Numbered from the stretch's first letter, positions 18,485 to 29,776 are shown. The stretch is 50,113 bases of DNA from an uncultured Lactobacillus sp. (GCA_946481335.1 CAMLMR010000003.1:1-50113), one strand, 5' to 3'. A program made the numbers and translations. The notes: generated from the sequence alone by a model not told the origin.

Positions 18485-20176
18485 ATGAAAAATAGTGTAA
18501 AAATTATTCCCTTAGGAGGAGTAAGGGAGAGTGGCAAGAACCTATATGCCGTCGAGATTAACAATGGGATTTATGTTTTAGATTGCGGTCTAAAATACCC
18601 TGAAAATGACATGTTAGGAATTGATGTAGTTATTCCTGATTTCACATACTTACGTGAAAACAAGGAAAAGATTATCGGAGTTTTCCTATCTAATAGTGAC
18701 ATGGATTCAATTGGCGCACTACCATATTTCGTCAGTGAATTCGATGTTCCAGTATTCGGATCAAAACTAACCATTGAAATGGCTAAGTACGAAGTTAAAA
18801 ATAATGAAAGATCAAAGAAGTTCAATAACTTTAATGTAATTAATGAAAAGAGTGAAATTCTTTTTGATGACGTTACAGTTACTTTCTTCAAGACCAGTCA
18901 TTCAGTTCCTGACTCAATGGGAATTTCATTAGCAGCTGAAGAAGGACAAATTGTTTACACTGGTGACTTTAAGTTTGATCCTGCTTTAAGAGATGGATTT
19001 GCAACTGATTACAGTTCAATCGCTAAAGTTGGTAACAAGAAGGTTATCGCTTTACTAGCTGATTCACAAAATGCTGACAATCCATTCCCAATGGCAAACG
19101 AAATTCAAGCTAGCCAATACATCTTTGATACATTTGAAGACGGTAAGAGTCGTGTGATTGTTGCAGCTAACTCTGCTAACTTACTAAGAATTCAACAAGT
19201 ATTTGATGCAGCTGAAAAGTCTGAAAGAAAAGTATTTGTTGGTAAGCACTTAGATGCAAAAGTTAAACTTGCAATCGACCTAGGATACATCACTGTTCCA
19301 GAAGACTTATTAATTGAAGATGTTGAAGATTTAAAGAAACTAGAAAGCGATGAAATCGTTGTATTGGAAACTAATCCAATTAGTGAACCAATCAAGCTAG
19401 TTCAAAGAATGGCTGCTCAACAACAAAAAGATATCAACATTGAACCAGGTGACGTTGTACTAATCGTTACATCACCATCTCCAGCAATGGATAACAGTAT
19501 GGCTAAGACCGATGACATGGTATACCATGCAGACGGTACAGTTAAGGTTATTTCAAATGACTTAAACGTTTCTGATCATGCTAGTGCTGAAGACGTTCAA
19601 ATGCTAATCAGCTTGTTGAAACCACAATACTTCATTCCAGTTAGTGGTGAATACATGATGATGAATGAAAGTAAACGCGCTGCTACTAACATGGGAGTAG
19701 ATGAAAACAAGATTCTAATCCTAAGTAAGGGTGAAACCATCGAATATGATGGTACTAAATTCCATCATGGTAATGCAGTTGAAGCTGGTAACACCATGAT
19801 TGATGGTATCGGTGTCGGTGATATTGGTAACATTGTTTTACGTGACCGTAAGGTGTTATCAGAAGATGGTATCTTTATCGTTGTTGTTACAATCGATAGA
19901 AAGAAAAAGATTATCATTTCTCGTCCTAAGATAACTTCAAGAGGATTCATTTACGTTAAGTCAAACAAGGACTTAATGAATGAAGCAGCTGAAATCGTTT
20001 CAAAGACTATCCAATTAAACCTTGATAACAAGGAATTTGATTGGAGCCATTTAAAACAATCAGTTAGAGAAAAAATCAGTCACTTCTTATTTGATAAGAC
20101 AAAACGTCGTCCGGTAATTCTTCCGGTTATTATGGAAGTAAACCAACATCATAAAAAGAAGCGTCCACAAAAATAA
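18485..20176 (+). CDS. rnjB: Ribonuclease J2 with degenerate active site
   Basis: Paralogue of RNase J1 and normally its partner in the J1/J2 complex that degrades and processes mRNA. It has the full beta-lactamase/beta-CASP/C-terminal layout in 563 residues, with SHSVPD and GDFKFD retained. The central zinc motif HxHxDH reads N-x-D-x-D-S at residues 70-75, so only the aspartate survives. The late PIHGE motif reads PVSGE. Loss of activity in J2 is known in some relatives, but this site is more eroded than the typical form I know. A structural role supporting J1 (1994-3676) is the best inference. Confidence 0.93.
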   Translation: MKNSVKIIPLGGVRESGKNLYAVEINNGIYVLDCGLKYPENDMLGIDVVIPDFTYLRENKEKIIGVFLSNSDMDSIGALPYFVSEFDVPVFGSKLTIEMAKYEVKNNERSKKFNNFNVINEKSEILFDDVTVTFFKTSHSVPDSMGISLAAEEGQIVYTGDFKFDPALRDGFATDYSSIAKVGNKKVIALLADSQNADNPFPMANEIQASQYIFDTFEDGKSRVIVAANSANLLRIQQVFDAAEKSERKVFVGKHLDAKVKLAIDLGYITVPEDLLIEDVEDLKKLESDEIVVLETNPISEPIKLVQRMAAQQQKDINIEPGDVVLIVTSPSPAMDNSMAKTDDMVYHADGTVKVISNDLNVSDHASAEDVQMLISLLKPQYFIPVSGEYMMMNESKRAATNMGVDENKILILSKGETIEYDGTKFHHGNAVEAGNTMIDGIGVGDIGNIVLRDRKVLSEDGIFIVVVTIDRKKKIIISRPKITSRGFIYVKSNKDLMNEAAEIVSKTIQLNLDNKEFDWSHLKQSVREKISHFLFDKTKRRPVILPVIMEVNQHHKKKRPQK

Positions 20177-20204
20177 ATAAGGTTAATTATTCGGAGTGAT
20201 TTTA

Positions 20205-21119
20205 ATGGATGAACATAGTTCACAAATAGCCAAGGATATCGCATCAAACATTGATGACAAACAATATCAACTAGCTATCAACAAAGCCAAAAATTACTTA
20301 GAAGATCAGCCAAGCGATGAGATTGAAGTATTATTAGTTCAATCTCTTTTTAGCTTAAAGCAATATGTTGAAGCAAGAAAAGAAGTCATGGAGAATCCAA
20401 ATGTGTTTACTACAAACGAACAAGACTTCTTATTAATGATTAATGTTTTATTGAAAAATAATGAATACATCAAATCTAGAGAAATTGTTGAAACATTCAA
20501 AGCAAACGAAAGCTATTACAATGATGGCTTAAAGCTAATTGAAGAAAGCGAAGCTTCTTTTAGAAGTAATTCAAGTGAGGAAATTCATCAACTTGCACAA
20601 AAGTTCTACCATATAAGTAGTAAGCAAACGATGTATTGGCAAAAGGAATCGTTTTTAAATGGGCAACATTTACCATACGATGAGTTTTTAAAATACGGTC
20701 GATTTGTTTTGATGGATCCATTTGTCCAATCTGTGATTAAGGCAGAGATAATCGATACATTAAGAAAAATTGGTAGCGAAGAGACTGTCGACATGATGTG
20801 GATTGATGGAAAGACAAAGAAAGTTAAGATGAGTGAAATTAAATCACTTCAAGATATGAACTCATATCAATATATTTTTAATCGATTAACTGACGAATAC
20901 ATGACGAATCCAGAGAAGTTTATGTTATTGAGTAGTTATTTCAAACATCAGTCAATTTTGATGTACCCATTCAATGATGAAATTATCTTAGATTCAAATA
21001 GGTGGTATGACTTGTCAATACAGGCATATCTAAGTACAAAAGAGTACACTGATGATGCCAATGATGATTACGTAAAATTAATCGAAATTATAAAGAGACA
21101 ATTTAATTCAATTAAATAG
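20205..21119 (+). CDS. Tetratricopeptide-like repeat protein, unknown function
   Basis: Predicted all-helical cytosolic protein of 304 residues. The N-terminal part (about 10-125) carries TPR-like helical pairs (QLAINKAKNYLEDQPSDE, QSLFSLKQYVEARKEV, NNEYIKSREIVETF). The C-terminal part is not recognised. The partner is unknown; TPRs bind proteins. ATG 20205 is eight bases after GGAG; a GTG at 20196 overlaps that site. It lies 28 bases after rnjB, suggesting cotranscription, and upstream of the two tuf promoters. A similar gene occupies this slot in other lactobacilli. Confidence 0.8.
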   Translation: MDEHSSQIAKDIASNIDDKQYQLAINKAKNYLEDQPSDEIEVLLVQSLFSLKQYVEARKEVMENPNVFTTNEQDFLLMINVLLKNNEYIKSREIVETFKANESYYNDGLKLIEESEASFRSNSSEEIHQLAQKFYHISSKQTMYWQKESFLNGQHLPYDEFLKYGRFVLMDPFVQSVIKAEIIDTLRKIGSEETVDMMWIDGKTKKVKMSEIKSLQDMNSYQYIFNRLTDEYMTNPEKFMLLSSYFKHQSILMYPFNDEIILDSNRWYDLSIQAYLSTKEYTDDANDDYVKLIEIIKRQFNSIK

Positions 21120-21149
21120 AATAAAATTGTTAAATATGCTTTTTTTGTG

Positions 21150-21178
21150 TTTACAAATAAAAATACAGTAGCTATAAT
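21150..21178 (+). promoter_or_regulatory. Strong tuf promoter P1
   Basis: TTTACA (21150-21155), a 17-base spacer and a perfect TATAAT (21173-21178). Confidence 0.8.
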
Positions 21179-21212
21179 ATTAAAGGAATTCTTCTTGAGA
21201 CTGATATGTGAT

Positions 21213-21241
21213 TTTGTCTTTTTGAGAAGATGTAGTATAAT
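21213..21241 (+). promoter_or_regulatory. Possible second tuf promoter P2
   Basis: A perfect TATAAT at 21236-21241 with a weak TTTGTC at 21213-21218, 17 bases upstream. Tandem promoters would suit an abundant protein. Confidence 0.5.
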
Positions 21242-21249
21242 AAATCATA

Positions 21250-21281
21250 AAGATGAGTTGGCATTTGCTAACTCAAATCTT
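21250..21281 (+). ncRNA. Hairpin in the tuf mRNA leader
   Basis: AAGAT-GAGTTGGC (21250-21262), loop ATTT, GCTAACTC (21267-21274), a two-A bulge, then ATCTT (21277-21281). The pairing is nearly perfect and lies just before the ribosome site AGGAGG. It has no T run, so it is not a terminator; mRNA stabilisation or translational control is inference. Confidence 0.5.
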
Positions 21282-21307
21282 TCGAAATTTATAGGAGGTT
21301 TTCATAA

Positions 21308-22495
<1,188 letters not shown>

Positions 22496-22503
22496 TCAAT
22501 TCT

Positions 22504-22541
22504 AAAAAAGAGATTCAGATTTTTATCTGGATCTTTTTTTG
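22504..22541 (+). terminator. Terminator after tuf
   Basis: Arms AGATTCAGAT and ATCTGGATCT around TTTT, one G-T pair, with A run before and seven Ts after. Confidence 0.85.
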
Positions 22542-22662
22542 TACATAAAAATAAGCTAAAGACCTATAATTATTTACTTTTTACTTGTGGTACGTTAAAA
22601 TATAGAGGTGCGCAATTAGAAGAAAATTGTAAAAATTATATTTTCATGTCGGAGGGAAAATA

Positions 22663-23967
22663 ATGTCAGCTAAATGGGAAAAAAAAGGCACTAATGACGG
22701 TGAACTAACATTTGAAATTAGTGTTGACAAAGTAAAAGAAGGTTTAGATCAAGCCTTCAACAAGAACAAGAAAAACATCACTGTTCCTGGTTTCCGTAAG
22801 GGAAAAGTTTCACGCCAAGTATTTAACGAAATGTACGGTGAAGAAGCTCTATACCAAGACGCTTTAAACATTCTTTTACCAGAAGCATACAGTGAAGCTA
22901 TCAAGGAAACTGGCATTGAACCAGTTGCTCAACCAGAAGTTAACATTGATAGTCTAGAAAAGGATCAACCATGGGTTCTAAAAGCTAACGTTACTGTTAA
23001 GCCAGATGTAGAACTAGGCGATTACAAAGGAATCGTTGTTGAAAAACCAAACACTCGTGTTTACCAAAAAGATGTAGACGCTAAGATTGAAGACATGCGT
23101 AAGAACCAAGCAGAACTAGTTCTTAAAGAAGACAAAGCTGCTGAAAACGGTGACACTGTTGTTATCGATTTTGATGGTTACGTTGACGGCAAACAATTTG
23201 ATGGTGGCCAAGCAACTAACTACTCACTAGAATTAGGTTCAAAATCATTTATCCCAGGCTTTGAAGACCAACTAGTTGGCCACAAAGCTGGTGAAGATGT
23301 TGATGTTAAGGTAACTTTCCCAGAAGATTACCAAGCTAAAGAATTAGCATCAAAAGAAGCTACTTTCAAGACTAAGATTCACGAAGTTAAAGAAAAGCAA
23401 ATGCCTGAACTAGATGACGAATTTGCTAAGGACGTTGACGAAGATGTTGACAGTCTAGAAGAACTAAAGGCTAAGATTAAGGACCAACTAAAGGACCAAA
23501 AGAAGGCCGAAGGTGAAACTCAAGTTGAAGACGAAGCTATCAAGGGTGCTGTAGCAAATGCTACTGTTAAGGAAATTCCTCAAGCAATGATTGACGAAGA
23601 CGTTCAACGTCAAATGGATCAATACCTTGCAAGCATGCAACAACAAGGTATCAATGCTGAAATGTACTTCCAACTAACTGGTACTAAGCCGGAAGACTTG
23701 AAGAAACAATTTGCTCAAGGTGCTGACGAACGTGTTAAGACTAACCTTGTATTAGAAGCAATTGTTAAGGATGCTAACATCGTTCCTTCACAAGAAGAAA
23801 TCGATCAACAAGTTAAGGACTTAGCTGCTCAATACGGTATGAAAGAAGAAGCCGTACGTGGTGCTTTAACTGAAGACATGTTGAAACATGATATTTCAAT
23901 CCAAAACGCTGTTAAGTTAATCACTGACAACGCAAAACAAGAACCAAAGTCAAAAATTAACAAATAA
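22663..23967 (+). CDS. tig: Trigger factor
   Basis: Ribosome-bound chaperone and peptidyl-prolyl isomerase that meets nascent chains at the exit tunnel. The N-terminal ribosome-binding signature GFRKGKVSR is present, followed by an FKBP-type PPIase domain (about 160-245: [30 protein letters not shown]) and the helical C-terminal chaperone domain. Length 434 is typical. GGAGG precedes ATG 22663. It has its own terminator and is followed by clpX, a common order in Bacillota. Confidence 0.98.
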   Translation: MSAKWEKKGTNDGELTFEISVDKVKEGLDQAFNKNKKNITVPGFRKGKVSRQVFNEMYGEEALYQDALNILLPEAYSEAIKETGIEPVAQPEVNIDSLEKDQPWVLKANVTVKPDVELGDYKGIVVEKPNTRVYQKDVDAKIEDMRKNQAELVLKEDKAAENGDTVVIDFDGYVDGKQFDGGQATNYSLELGSKSFIPGFEDQLVGHKAGEDVDVKVTFPEDYQAKELASKEATFKTKIHEVKEKQMPELDDEFAKDVDEDVDSLEELKAKIKDQLKDQKKAEGETQVEDEAIKGAVANATVKEIPQAMIDEDVQRQMDQYLASMQQQGINAEMYFQLTGTKPEDLKKQFAQGADERVKTNLVLEAIVKDANIVPSQEEIDQQVKDLAAQYGMKEEAVRGALTEDMLKHDISIQNAVKLITDNAKQEPKSKINK

Positions 23968-23987
23968 TTTCGACTTTTGTTAATATT

Positions 23988-24026
23988 AAGGGTCCAGTTA
24001 ACAATTCGTTAATTGGGCCTTTTTTA
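23988..24026 (+). terminator. Terminator after tig
   Basis: AAGGGTCCAGTTAAC pairs imperfectly with GTTAATTGGGCCTT across a short loop, then a T run. Confidence 0.8.
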
Positions 24027-24107
24027 AACTAAAGCATTATGATGTTATCAACATTAATAATGTGGTATTATTTAAAATAATATCGGAATTATATAGGGGT
24101 GAAGTTT

Positions 24108-25343
24108 TTGTTTGAAGATAATGAAGGAAAAGGCCCCATTACTTGTTCTTTTTGTGGTAAATCACAAGATCAAGTAAAGAAAATCGTCGCGGGACCTGGC
24201 GTATACATTTGTAATGAATGTATCGATTTATGTAAAGATATCGTCGACGAAGAATTAGCACAAGAAAATGCAGATACAACAATCAAGTCATTAAGTCCAA
24301 AGGAAATCGTTGATAAGTTAAATGATTACGTAATTGGTCAAGATGAAGCTAAAAAGACCTTAGCGGTTGCTGTATACAACCATTACAAGCGTGTTAATAA
24401 CTTAGATGATGACGACGATACTGAACTACAAAAGAGTAATATTTCAATCATTGGACCTACTGGTTCAGGTAAAACATACCTTGCTCAATCACTAGCTCGT
24501 ATTTTAAACGTTCCATTTGCAATTGCAGATGCTACAACCCTTACTGAAGCTGGTTATGTGGGTGAAGACGTTGAAAACATCTTATTAAAGCTACTTCAAA
24601 ATGCTGATTTTGATGTTGAAAGAGCTGAAAAGGGAATCATCTACGTTGATGAAATTGATAAGATTGCTAAGAAATCTGAAAATGTTTCAATCACACGTGA
24701 TGTTTCTGGTGAAGGTGTTCAACAAGCGCTATTGAAGATCCTAGAAGGTACTGTTGCTAGTGTTCCACCTAATGGTGGTAGAAAGCATCCACAACAAGAA
24801 ATGATTCAAATTGATACCAAGAACATTTTATTCATTGTTGGTGGTGCCTTTGACGGTATTCAAGACATCGTAAAACACCGTTTAGGAGACAAGACCATTG
24901 GATTCGGTACTGATTCCAGTGAAGCGGCTAAGGTTAACGATGATAACATCATGCAACACGTTATCCCAAGTGACTTGCTACAATTTGGTCTAATCCCTGA
25001 ATTTATCGGTCGTTTACCAATTCTTACTGCCTTAAACAAGTTAAGTGAAGATGATTTGGTTAGAATTCTAACCGAACCTAAGAACGCACTAGTTAAACAA
25101 TACGTTAAACTAATGTCTATCGATGGTGTCGAACTAGAATTCGAAGACGATGCGCTAAAGGAAATGGCTCATACTGCCATCGAAAGAAAGACCGGTGCTC
25201 GTGGATTGAGATCAATCATGGAAGATACCATGAGAGATATCATGTACGAAGTACCAAGCGATAAGGACGTTAAGAAAGTTATCGTAACAGCTGACTCCGT
25301 TTTGAAAAAATCAGAACCAAAGATTATAAAAGAAGCTGAATAA
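24108..25343 (+). CDS. clpX: ATP-dependent protease ATPase subunit ClpX
   Basis: AAA+ unfoldase that feeds substrates to ClpP. The N-terminal zinc-binding domain uses Cys13, Cys16, Cys35 and Cys38. Walker A GPTGSGKT lies at 116-123 and Walker B in IIYVDEIDK. The GRKHP and GFG pore loops and the C-terminal domain follow. I chose TTG 24108, giving MFEDNEGKG like other ClpX proteins (411 residues), six bases after AGGGGTG; the GTG at 24099 lies in the ribosome site. Confidence 0.97.
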   Translation: MFEDNEGKGPITCSFCGKSQDQVKKIVAGPGVYICNECIDLCKDIVDEELAQENADTTIKSLSPKEIVDKLNDYVIGQDEAKKTLAVAVYNHYKRVNNLDDDDDTELQKSNISIIGPTGSGKTYLAQSLARILNVPFAIADATTLTEAGYVGEDVENILLKLLQNADFDVERAEKGIIYVDEIDKIAKKSENVSITRDVSGEGVQQALLKILEGTVASVPPNGGRKHPQQEMIQIDTKNILFIVGGAFDGIQDIVKHRLGDKTIGFGTDSSEAAKVNDDNIMQHVIPSDLLQFGLIPEFIGRLPILTALNKLSEDDLVRILTEPKNALVKQYVKLMSIDGVELEFEDDALKEMAHTAIERKTGARGLRSIMEDTMRDIMYEVPSDKDVKKVIVTADSVLKKSEPKIIKEAE

Positions 25344-25345
25344 TA

Positions 25346-25388
25346 AAAAGCCTTACAGTGTTTATCACTGTAGGGCCTTTTGTTTTTT
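25346..25388 (+). terminator. Terminator after clpX
   Basis: Arms built on TACAGTG (25354-25360) and CACTGTA (25366-25372) with outer GCC/GGC pairs and a T-rich tail. Confidence 0.8.
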
Positions 25389-25486
25389 TAAACATTTAAT
25401 AGGTATTTTTGTGGTAAATGCATTTATGAAGGTGCCTTTTTTATGGTAAAATTGATATATAAAATTACAGAAACGAGTGAATTAAG

Positions 25487-26077
25487 ATGGATGTACACAA
25501 CGTCAATATCGATATCAGTGCGGTGGAACCAAAACAATACCCAGGTAATGGATATCCAGAAATTGCATTGGTTGGTCGCTCCAATGTGGGAAAATCTTCT
25601 TTAACCAATGTGTTAATTAACCGTAATGGTTATGCTAGAACTTCTAACAAACCAGGAAAGACTCAAACATTGAACTTCTATAACTTAGATGAAAAGCTAT
25701 TCTTTGTTGATATTCCAGGTTATGGTTATGCGAAAATTTCAAAGGCACAACGTGCTAAATGGGGAGAAATGATTGAAACATATCTAACCACTAGAAAACA
25801 ACTAAAAGGGGTTGTTTTATTAATTGACGGTAGACGTGCACCAAGTCAAGATGACTTGCAAATGTACGAGTTTCTAAAATATTACGATATTCCAACTTTA
25901 GTTCTAGCTACTAAGATGGACAAGACTCCTAAGAGCAAGTGGAATAAAGAAATAAGTATTTTAAACAAGACTGTTGACTTAAACGACGGTGATGAAATAC
26001 AATTATTCTCTGCTCTAAGCAAGTACGGAAAAGAAGAAGTTTGGAAATGGATTGAAAGCAAGACGGGGGTAAAATAA
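25487..26077 (+). CDS. ysxC: Ribosome biogenesis GTP-binding protein YsxC/EngB
   Basis: Small TRAFAC GTPase needed for late 50S assembly. G1 GRSNVGKS at 30-37, G3 region DIPGYGYA, G4 TKMD and G5 SALSKYG are all present in 196 residues. The order clpX-ysxC is conserved in Bacillota. The ribosome site is weak (ACGAGTGA). An extended -10 (TGGTAAAAT) lies about 40 bases upstream. The MazG-like gene starts at the base after its stop. Confidence 0.96.
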   Translation: MDVHNVNIDISAVEPKQYPGNGYPEIALVGRSNVGKSSLTNVLINRNGYARTSNKPGKTQTLNFYNLDEKLFFVDIPGYGYAKISKAQRAKWGEMIETYLTTRKQLKGVVLLIDGRRAPSQDDLQMYEFLKYYDIPTLVLATKMDKTPKSKWNKEISILNKTVDLNDGDEIQLFSALSKYGKEEVWKWIESKTGVK

Positions 26078-26350
26078 TTGGAATTTAACGAATACCAAAA
26101 AGCTGCAAACAAAACTTTACACGGGAATGAACAAGTCTTAACAAATTGTGCATTAGGATTAGCTAGTGAAACTGGTCAAGTTGTTGACCTAGTTAAGAAG
26201 TACACTTTCCATGGCGATTCATTAGATCGTGAAAAGCTAGTTAAGGAAATGGGAGACGTACTTTGGTACCTATCTCAAGTTGCAGAATGGAACAATATTG
26301 ATTTTGAAGAAATTGCTGAATTCAATATTAACCGCCTAAATAAACAATAA
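26078..26350 (+). CDS. MazG-like nucleotide pyrophosphohydrolase family protein
   Basis: All-alpha NTP pyrophosphatase-fold protein of 90 residues; relatives hydrolyse nucleoside triphosphates to monophosphates using magnesium held by an ExxE...ExxD set. Here the second pair is intact (Glu57, Asp60 in KEMGDVLWYL) but the first reads Glu31-Thr-Gly-Gln34, so one metal ligand is glutamine. Activity may be reduced or lost. TTG start with a G-rich ribosome site inside the end of ysxC, no gap between the genes, so probably coupled. It ends at a hairpin shared with the small convergent gene. Confidence 0.82.
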   Translation: MEFNEYQKAANKTLHGNEQVLTNCALGLASETGQVVDLVKKYTFHGDSLDREKLVKEMGDVLWYLSQVAEWNNIDFEEIAEFNINRLNKQ

Positions 26351-26383
26351 AAAATAGGCATCACAATTTAATTGTGATGCCTA
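26351..26383. terminator. Terminator between the MazG-like gene and the 46-codon gene
   Basis: Perfect 13-bp stem (26355-26367 and 26371-26383) with a three-base loop. The best U-tract is on the minus strand, so it mainly ends the small gene. Confidence 0.8.
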
Positions 26384-26390
26384 AATTATA

Positions 26391-26531
26391 TTATTTTTCT
26401 TTCTTTTTATCGGTTGATTTTTTATCTTTACGTTTTAAAAATTTATCGCGATCTTCGTTCTTAGTGTCAAGTTTGGCAAACTTATCGAACATAGCATTTA
26501 AGTCGTTGTTACGTTGAATATTTAAACCCAT
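26391..26531 (-). CDS. Small charged protein of 46 residues
   Basis: A short minus-strand gene. It has ATG at 26531, GGAG ten bases upstream, 46 sense codons and TAA, and ends eight bases from a terminator. The product is soluble and highly charged: the first half (NNDLNAMFDKFAKLDTK) looks helical, and the second is nearly all Lys, Asp and Arg. The DL..MFD.FA pattern recalls small conserved proteins of unknown function in Lactobacillales, but I cannot assign a family with certainty. Its ribosome site, terminator and clean gene gap make it a real gene. Confidence 0.75.
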   Translation of the reverse strand: MGLNIQRNNDLNAMFDKFAKLDTKNEDRDKFLKRKDKKSTDKKKEK

Positions 26532-26618
26532 AATTATGCATCTCCTTATTTATGGTATATGATAGCAAATTAAATCGAATTTGTCATATTGAAGTGTTTT
26601 TTCAAACGAGGTGATAAA

Positions 26619-28406
26619 ATGGCAACTTCACACATTGAACATAAACTTAGATTATTACCAGATTTACCTGGATGTTATTTGATGAAGAATAAACTAGGTA
26701 AAATCATTTATGTTGGTAAGGCCAAGAATCTAAAAAATCGTGTTAGATCATACTTTAAGAGTAGCCATGAGGGAAAGACAGCCAAGCTGGTTTCACAAAT
26801 TAGGGACTTCGAAACCATTATTACGACTAATGATAAAGAAGCATTCCTACTAGAAATCACATTGATTCAAAAGCATCGACCTTACTATAACATTCAGTTA
26901 AAACAAGGTAATGGTGGATACCCATACATCAAGATTACAAATGAACGCGATCCACAATTAAAGATTGTTAACACCATTAAAAAGGATGGCGGATACTACT
27001 TTGGGCCTTATCCAAACGTATACGCTGCAGATGAAACATTGCACTTCTTACAAAAGGTTTATCCGTTGAGAAGATGTAATGGATATCAACACAGACCTTG
27101 TCTTTACTATCACATGGGACAATGTTTAGGAGCTTGTTTTAAAAAGGTTCCTAAGTCTGAATATCAAAACCAAATTCGCCACATTAAGTCGTTTTTAAAT
27201 GGTGATGTAGGAATTGCCAAGAAGATGTTGACTGAAAAGATGAAGATAGCGGCAGATTCATTACAATATGAACGCGCTGCTGAAATCAGAGACCAATTGA
27301 AGTACATCGAAATCACTGTGGAAAAACAAAAGATTATTTCAAATGACACCACACCTCGTGACATTTTCAATTACTATGTGAACCATGGATGGATTTCAAT
27401 TCAAATCTTCTTTATCAGACAGGCTCGTTTATTGAAACGAGTTAAGCGTAGTTTTCCAATTGTCGATGACCCAGTCGAAACAATGGAAGACTTTATTGGT
27501 CAGTTCTATTCTGAAGAAAATCATCAAACACCCAAGGAAGTCTTAATTCCTGAAACATTGGATGCTGATTTGATTTCAGAAGCGATTGGAACACCGGTTA
27601 GGGTTCCGCAAAGGGGACAAAAGAAGGACTTAATCGATATGGCACAAAAGAATGCCAAGTTGGTCTTGGATGAAAAGTTCCGTTTGATGGAACTAGACAA
27701 CATCAAGACTAAGGGCGCTGCCGATGAATTAGCGGTTGCCTTGAACATTTCTTCAGCCAAAACTATTGAAGCCTTTGACCACTCACATATTCAAGGGGCT
27801 GACATTGTTTCAGCCATGATTCAGTTTGTGGATGGTAAACCAAATAAGAACGCTTATCGTAAATACAAACTCCAAAACGAAGATCACGCTGACGAAGCAG
27901 CAAGTACCAGAGAAGTTATTAGAAGAAGATATACAAGACTTTTGAAGGAACATGCTGACTTACCAGACTTAATCCTAATGGATGGTGGAGAAATCCAATT
28001 GAATGCTGTTAAGGATGTTTTGGAAAACGAGCTAGGTTTGGAAATTCCGGTTGCCGGAATGGTTAAAAACGATAAGCATAAGACAGCCGACTTATTGTTT
28101 GGACAATTAGATGAACATATCGCATTGAATCCAAAGAGTCAGGCATTTTATCTTGTTCAAAGAATTCAAGACGAAGTTCATAGATTTGCGATTAACTTCC
28201 ATCGCCAAGTTCACACTAAGCATTCACTTAGCTCGGAACTTGATACAATCGAGGGAGTTGGACCAAAGACTAGAAGTAAATTGTTGAACAAGTTTAAGAC
28301 AATGAAGAAAATTGCCAACGCACCAATTAATGAAATTGAGGCGTTAGGGATTAATACCAAAACAGCAAAGAATATCAAATACTCATTAAATAATATTGAA
28401 AAATGA
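26619..28406 (+). CDS. uvrC: Excinuclease ABC subunit C
   Basis: Nuclease of nucleotide excision repair that cuts both sides of a lesion after UvrAB loading. The N-terminal GIY-YIG domain (PGCYLMKN, IIYVGKAKNLKNRV) makes the 3' cut. The UVR motif lies near 205-240, the RNase H-like domain (EAFDHSHIQG, ILMDGG) makes the 5' cut, and the C-terminus has a helix-hairpin-helix (IEGVGPKTRSKLL). ATG 26619 is chosen over an in-frame codon at 26589 because CGAGGTG precedes it (595 residues). I see no LexA-box-like sequence at its start. Confidence 0.97.
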   Translation: MATSHIEHKLRLLPDLPGCYLMKNKLGKIIYVGKAKNLKNRVRSYFKSSHEGKTAKLVSQIRDFETIITTNDKEAFLLEITLIQKHRPYYNIQLKQGNGGYPYIKITNERDPQLKIVNTIKKDGGYYFGPYPNVYAADETLHFLQKVYPLRRCNGYQHRPCLYYHMGQCLGACFKKVPKSEYQNQIRHIKSFLNGDVGIAKKMLTEKMKIAADSLQYERAAEIRDQLKYIEITVEKQKIISNDTTPRDIFNYYVNHGWISIQIFFIRQARLLKRVKRSFPIVDDPVETMEDFIGQFYSEENHQTPKEVLIPETLDADLISEAIGTPVRVPQRGQKKDLIDMAQKNAKLVLDEKFRLMELDNIKTKGAADELAVALNISSAKTIEAFDHSHIQGADIVSAMIQFVDGKPNKNAYRKYKLQNEDHADEAASTREVIRRRYTRLLKEHADLPDLILMDGGEIQLNAVKDVLENELGLEIPVAGMVKNDKHKTADLLFGQLDEHIALNPKSQAFYLVQRIQDEVHRFAINFHRQVHTKHSLSSELDTIEGVGPKTRSKLLNKFKTMKKIANAPINEIEALGINTKTAKNIKYSLNNIEK

Positions 28407-28415
28407 TGTGGACTG

Positions 28416-28444
28416 TTTACGGTCTTAAAAAATAAAGTTATACT
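28416..28444 (+). promoter_or_regulatory. Promoter of obgE
   Basis: TTTACG (28416-28421), a 17-base spacer and TATACT (28439-28444), 32 bases before the ATG. Confidence 0.65.
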
Positions 28445-28476
28445 ATGTATAAAATAAAAAGTAGAGCGGAGATAAC

Positions 28477-29769
28477 ATGTTTGTTGATCAAGTAAAAATT
28501 AATGTAAAGTCAGGAAAAGGTGGTAACGGAATCGTTGCCTTTAGAAGAGAAAAATACGTTCCAAACGGTGGACCTGCCGGTGGTGATGGTGGCCGCGGAG
28601 GAAGCGTTATTTTTGCTGTGGACACAGGGATGAACACCTTGATGGACTTCAGATATAAGCGTAAGTTTGCCGCTAAAAACGGGGCAGACGGTGGAAATAA
28701 ACGAATGACCGGTAAGAGTGCCGATGATTTATATATTTATCTTCCAGAAGGAACATCCGTATATAACGATGATACCAACCAATTGTTATTTGACTTGGTA
28801 AATCCGGATGATGAATACGTTGCATTGAAAGGTGGACGTGGTGGACGTGGAAACACCCACTTTGCATCTGCCAAGAACTCAGCACCAGAAATCGCTGAAA
28901 ACGGTGAACCTGGTGAAGAATTAAACATTCGTTTAGAACTTAAAGTATTAGCTGATGTTGGACTAGTTGGATTCCCATCAGTTGGTAAATCAACACTACT
29001 ATCTACAATCACTAGTTCAAAACCTAAGGTTGCTGAATACCACTTTACAACATTGGTACCTAACCTAGGGATGGTTAGACTAGATGACGGTAGAGACTTC
29101 GTAATTGCCGATTTACCTGGATTAATTGAAGGAGCATCATCTGGAATTGGTTTAGGTTTCCAATTCCTACGTCACGTTGAAAGAACACGTGTCATCTTGC
29201 ATTTAGTTGATATGAGTGGTCAAGAAGGCAGAGATCCTTACGTTGACTACAAGAAGATTAACGATGAATTAGCTAAGTACGATGAAAATCTGCTAAAACG
29301 ACCACAAATCGTGGTAGCAACCAAGATGGATATGCCTGATGCTGCTGAAAATCTAGAAACATTTAAAGAACAAATCAAAGATGACGAATTAGCTCACGAA
29401 GTGTTGGCTATTTCTTCAATCACCCATGAAGGTCTAAAAGAATTAATCTCTAAGACTTCAGACCTATTGGAAACTACTCCTAAGTTCCCAATCACTGACG
29501 TTGAAGACGTTGATGAAGAAGTTGAATACAATGCTGATGACGAAGAAGCACCATTCAACATCAGACGTGATGAAGACGGTGTCTGGGTTCTATACGGTAA
29601 GAAGATTGAACGTCTATTCCAAATGACAGATACAACTCACGACCAAAGTATGCTACGTTTCGCAAGACAGCTTAAGGGAATGGGTGTAGATGACGCACTA
29701 AGAGAACATGGAGCAAAAGATGGCGACATGGTTGCAATTCTAGACTTCACATTCTCATTTGTGGACTAA
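28477..29769 (+). CDS. obgE: Obg/CgtA GTPase
   Basis: Essential GTPase of 50S assembly and stress control. The glycine-rich Obg fold occupies about 1-157 ([28 protein letters not shown]). The G domain has GFPSVGKST, the switch [11 protein letters not shown] and TKMD. The OCT domain follows from about 350 to 430 ([12 protein letters not shown]). Length is normal. CGGAG precedes the ATG. Transcribed alone, with its own promoter and terminator. Confidence 0.97.
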   Translation: MFVDQVKINVKSGKGGNGIVAFRREKYVPNGGPAGGDGGRGGSVIFAVDTGMNTLMDFRYKRKFAAKNGADGGNKRMTGKSADDLYIYLPEGTSVYNDDTNQLLFDLVNPDDEYVALKGGRGGRGNTHFASAKNSAPEIAENGEPGEELNIRLELKVLADVGLVGFPSVGKSTLLSTITSSKPKVAEYHFTTLVPNLGMVRLDDGRDFVIADLPGLIEGASSGIGLGFQFLRHVERTRVILHLVDMSGQEGRDPYVDYKKINDELAKYDENLLKRPQIVVATKMDMPDAAENLETFKEQIKDDELAHEVLAISSITHEGLKELISKTSDLLETTPKFPITDVEDVDEEVEYNADDEEAPFNIRRDEDGVWVLYGKKIERLFQMTDTTHDQSMLRFARQLKGMGVDDALREHGAKDGDMVAILDFTFSFVD

Positions 29770-29776
29770 TAAAAGT

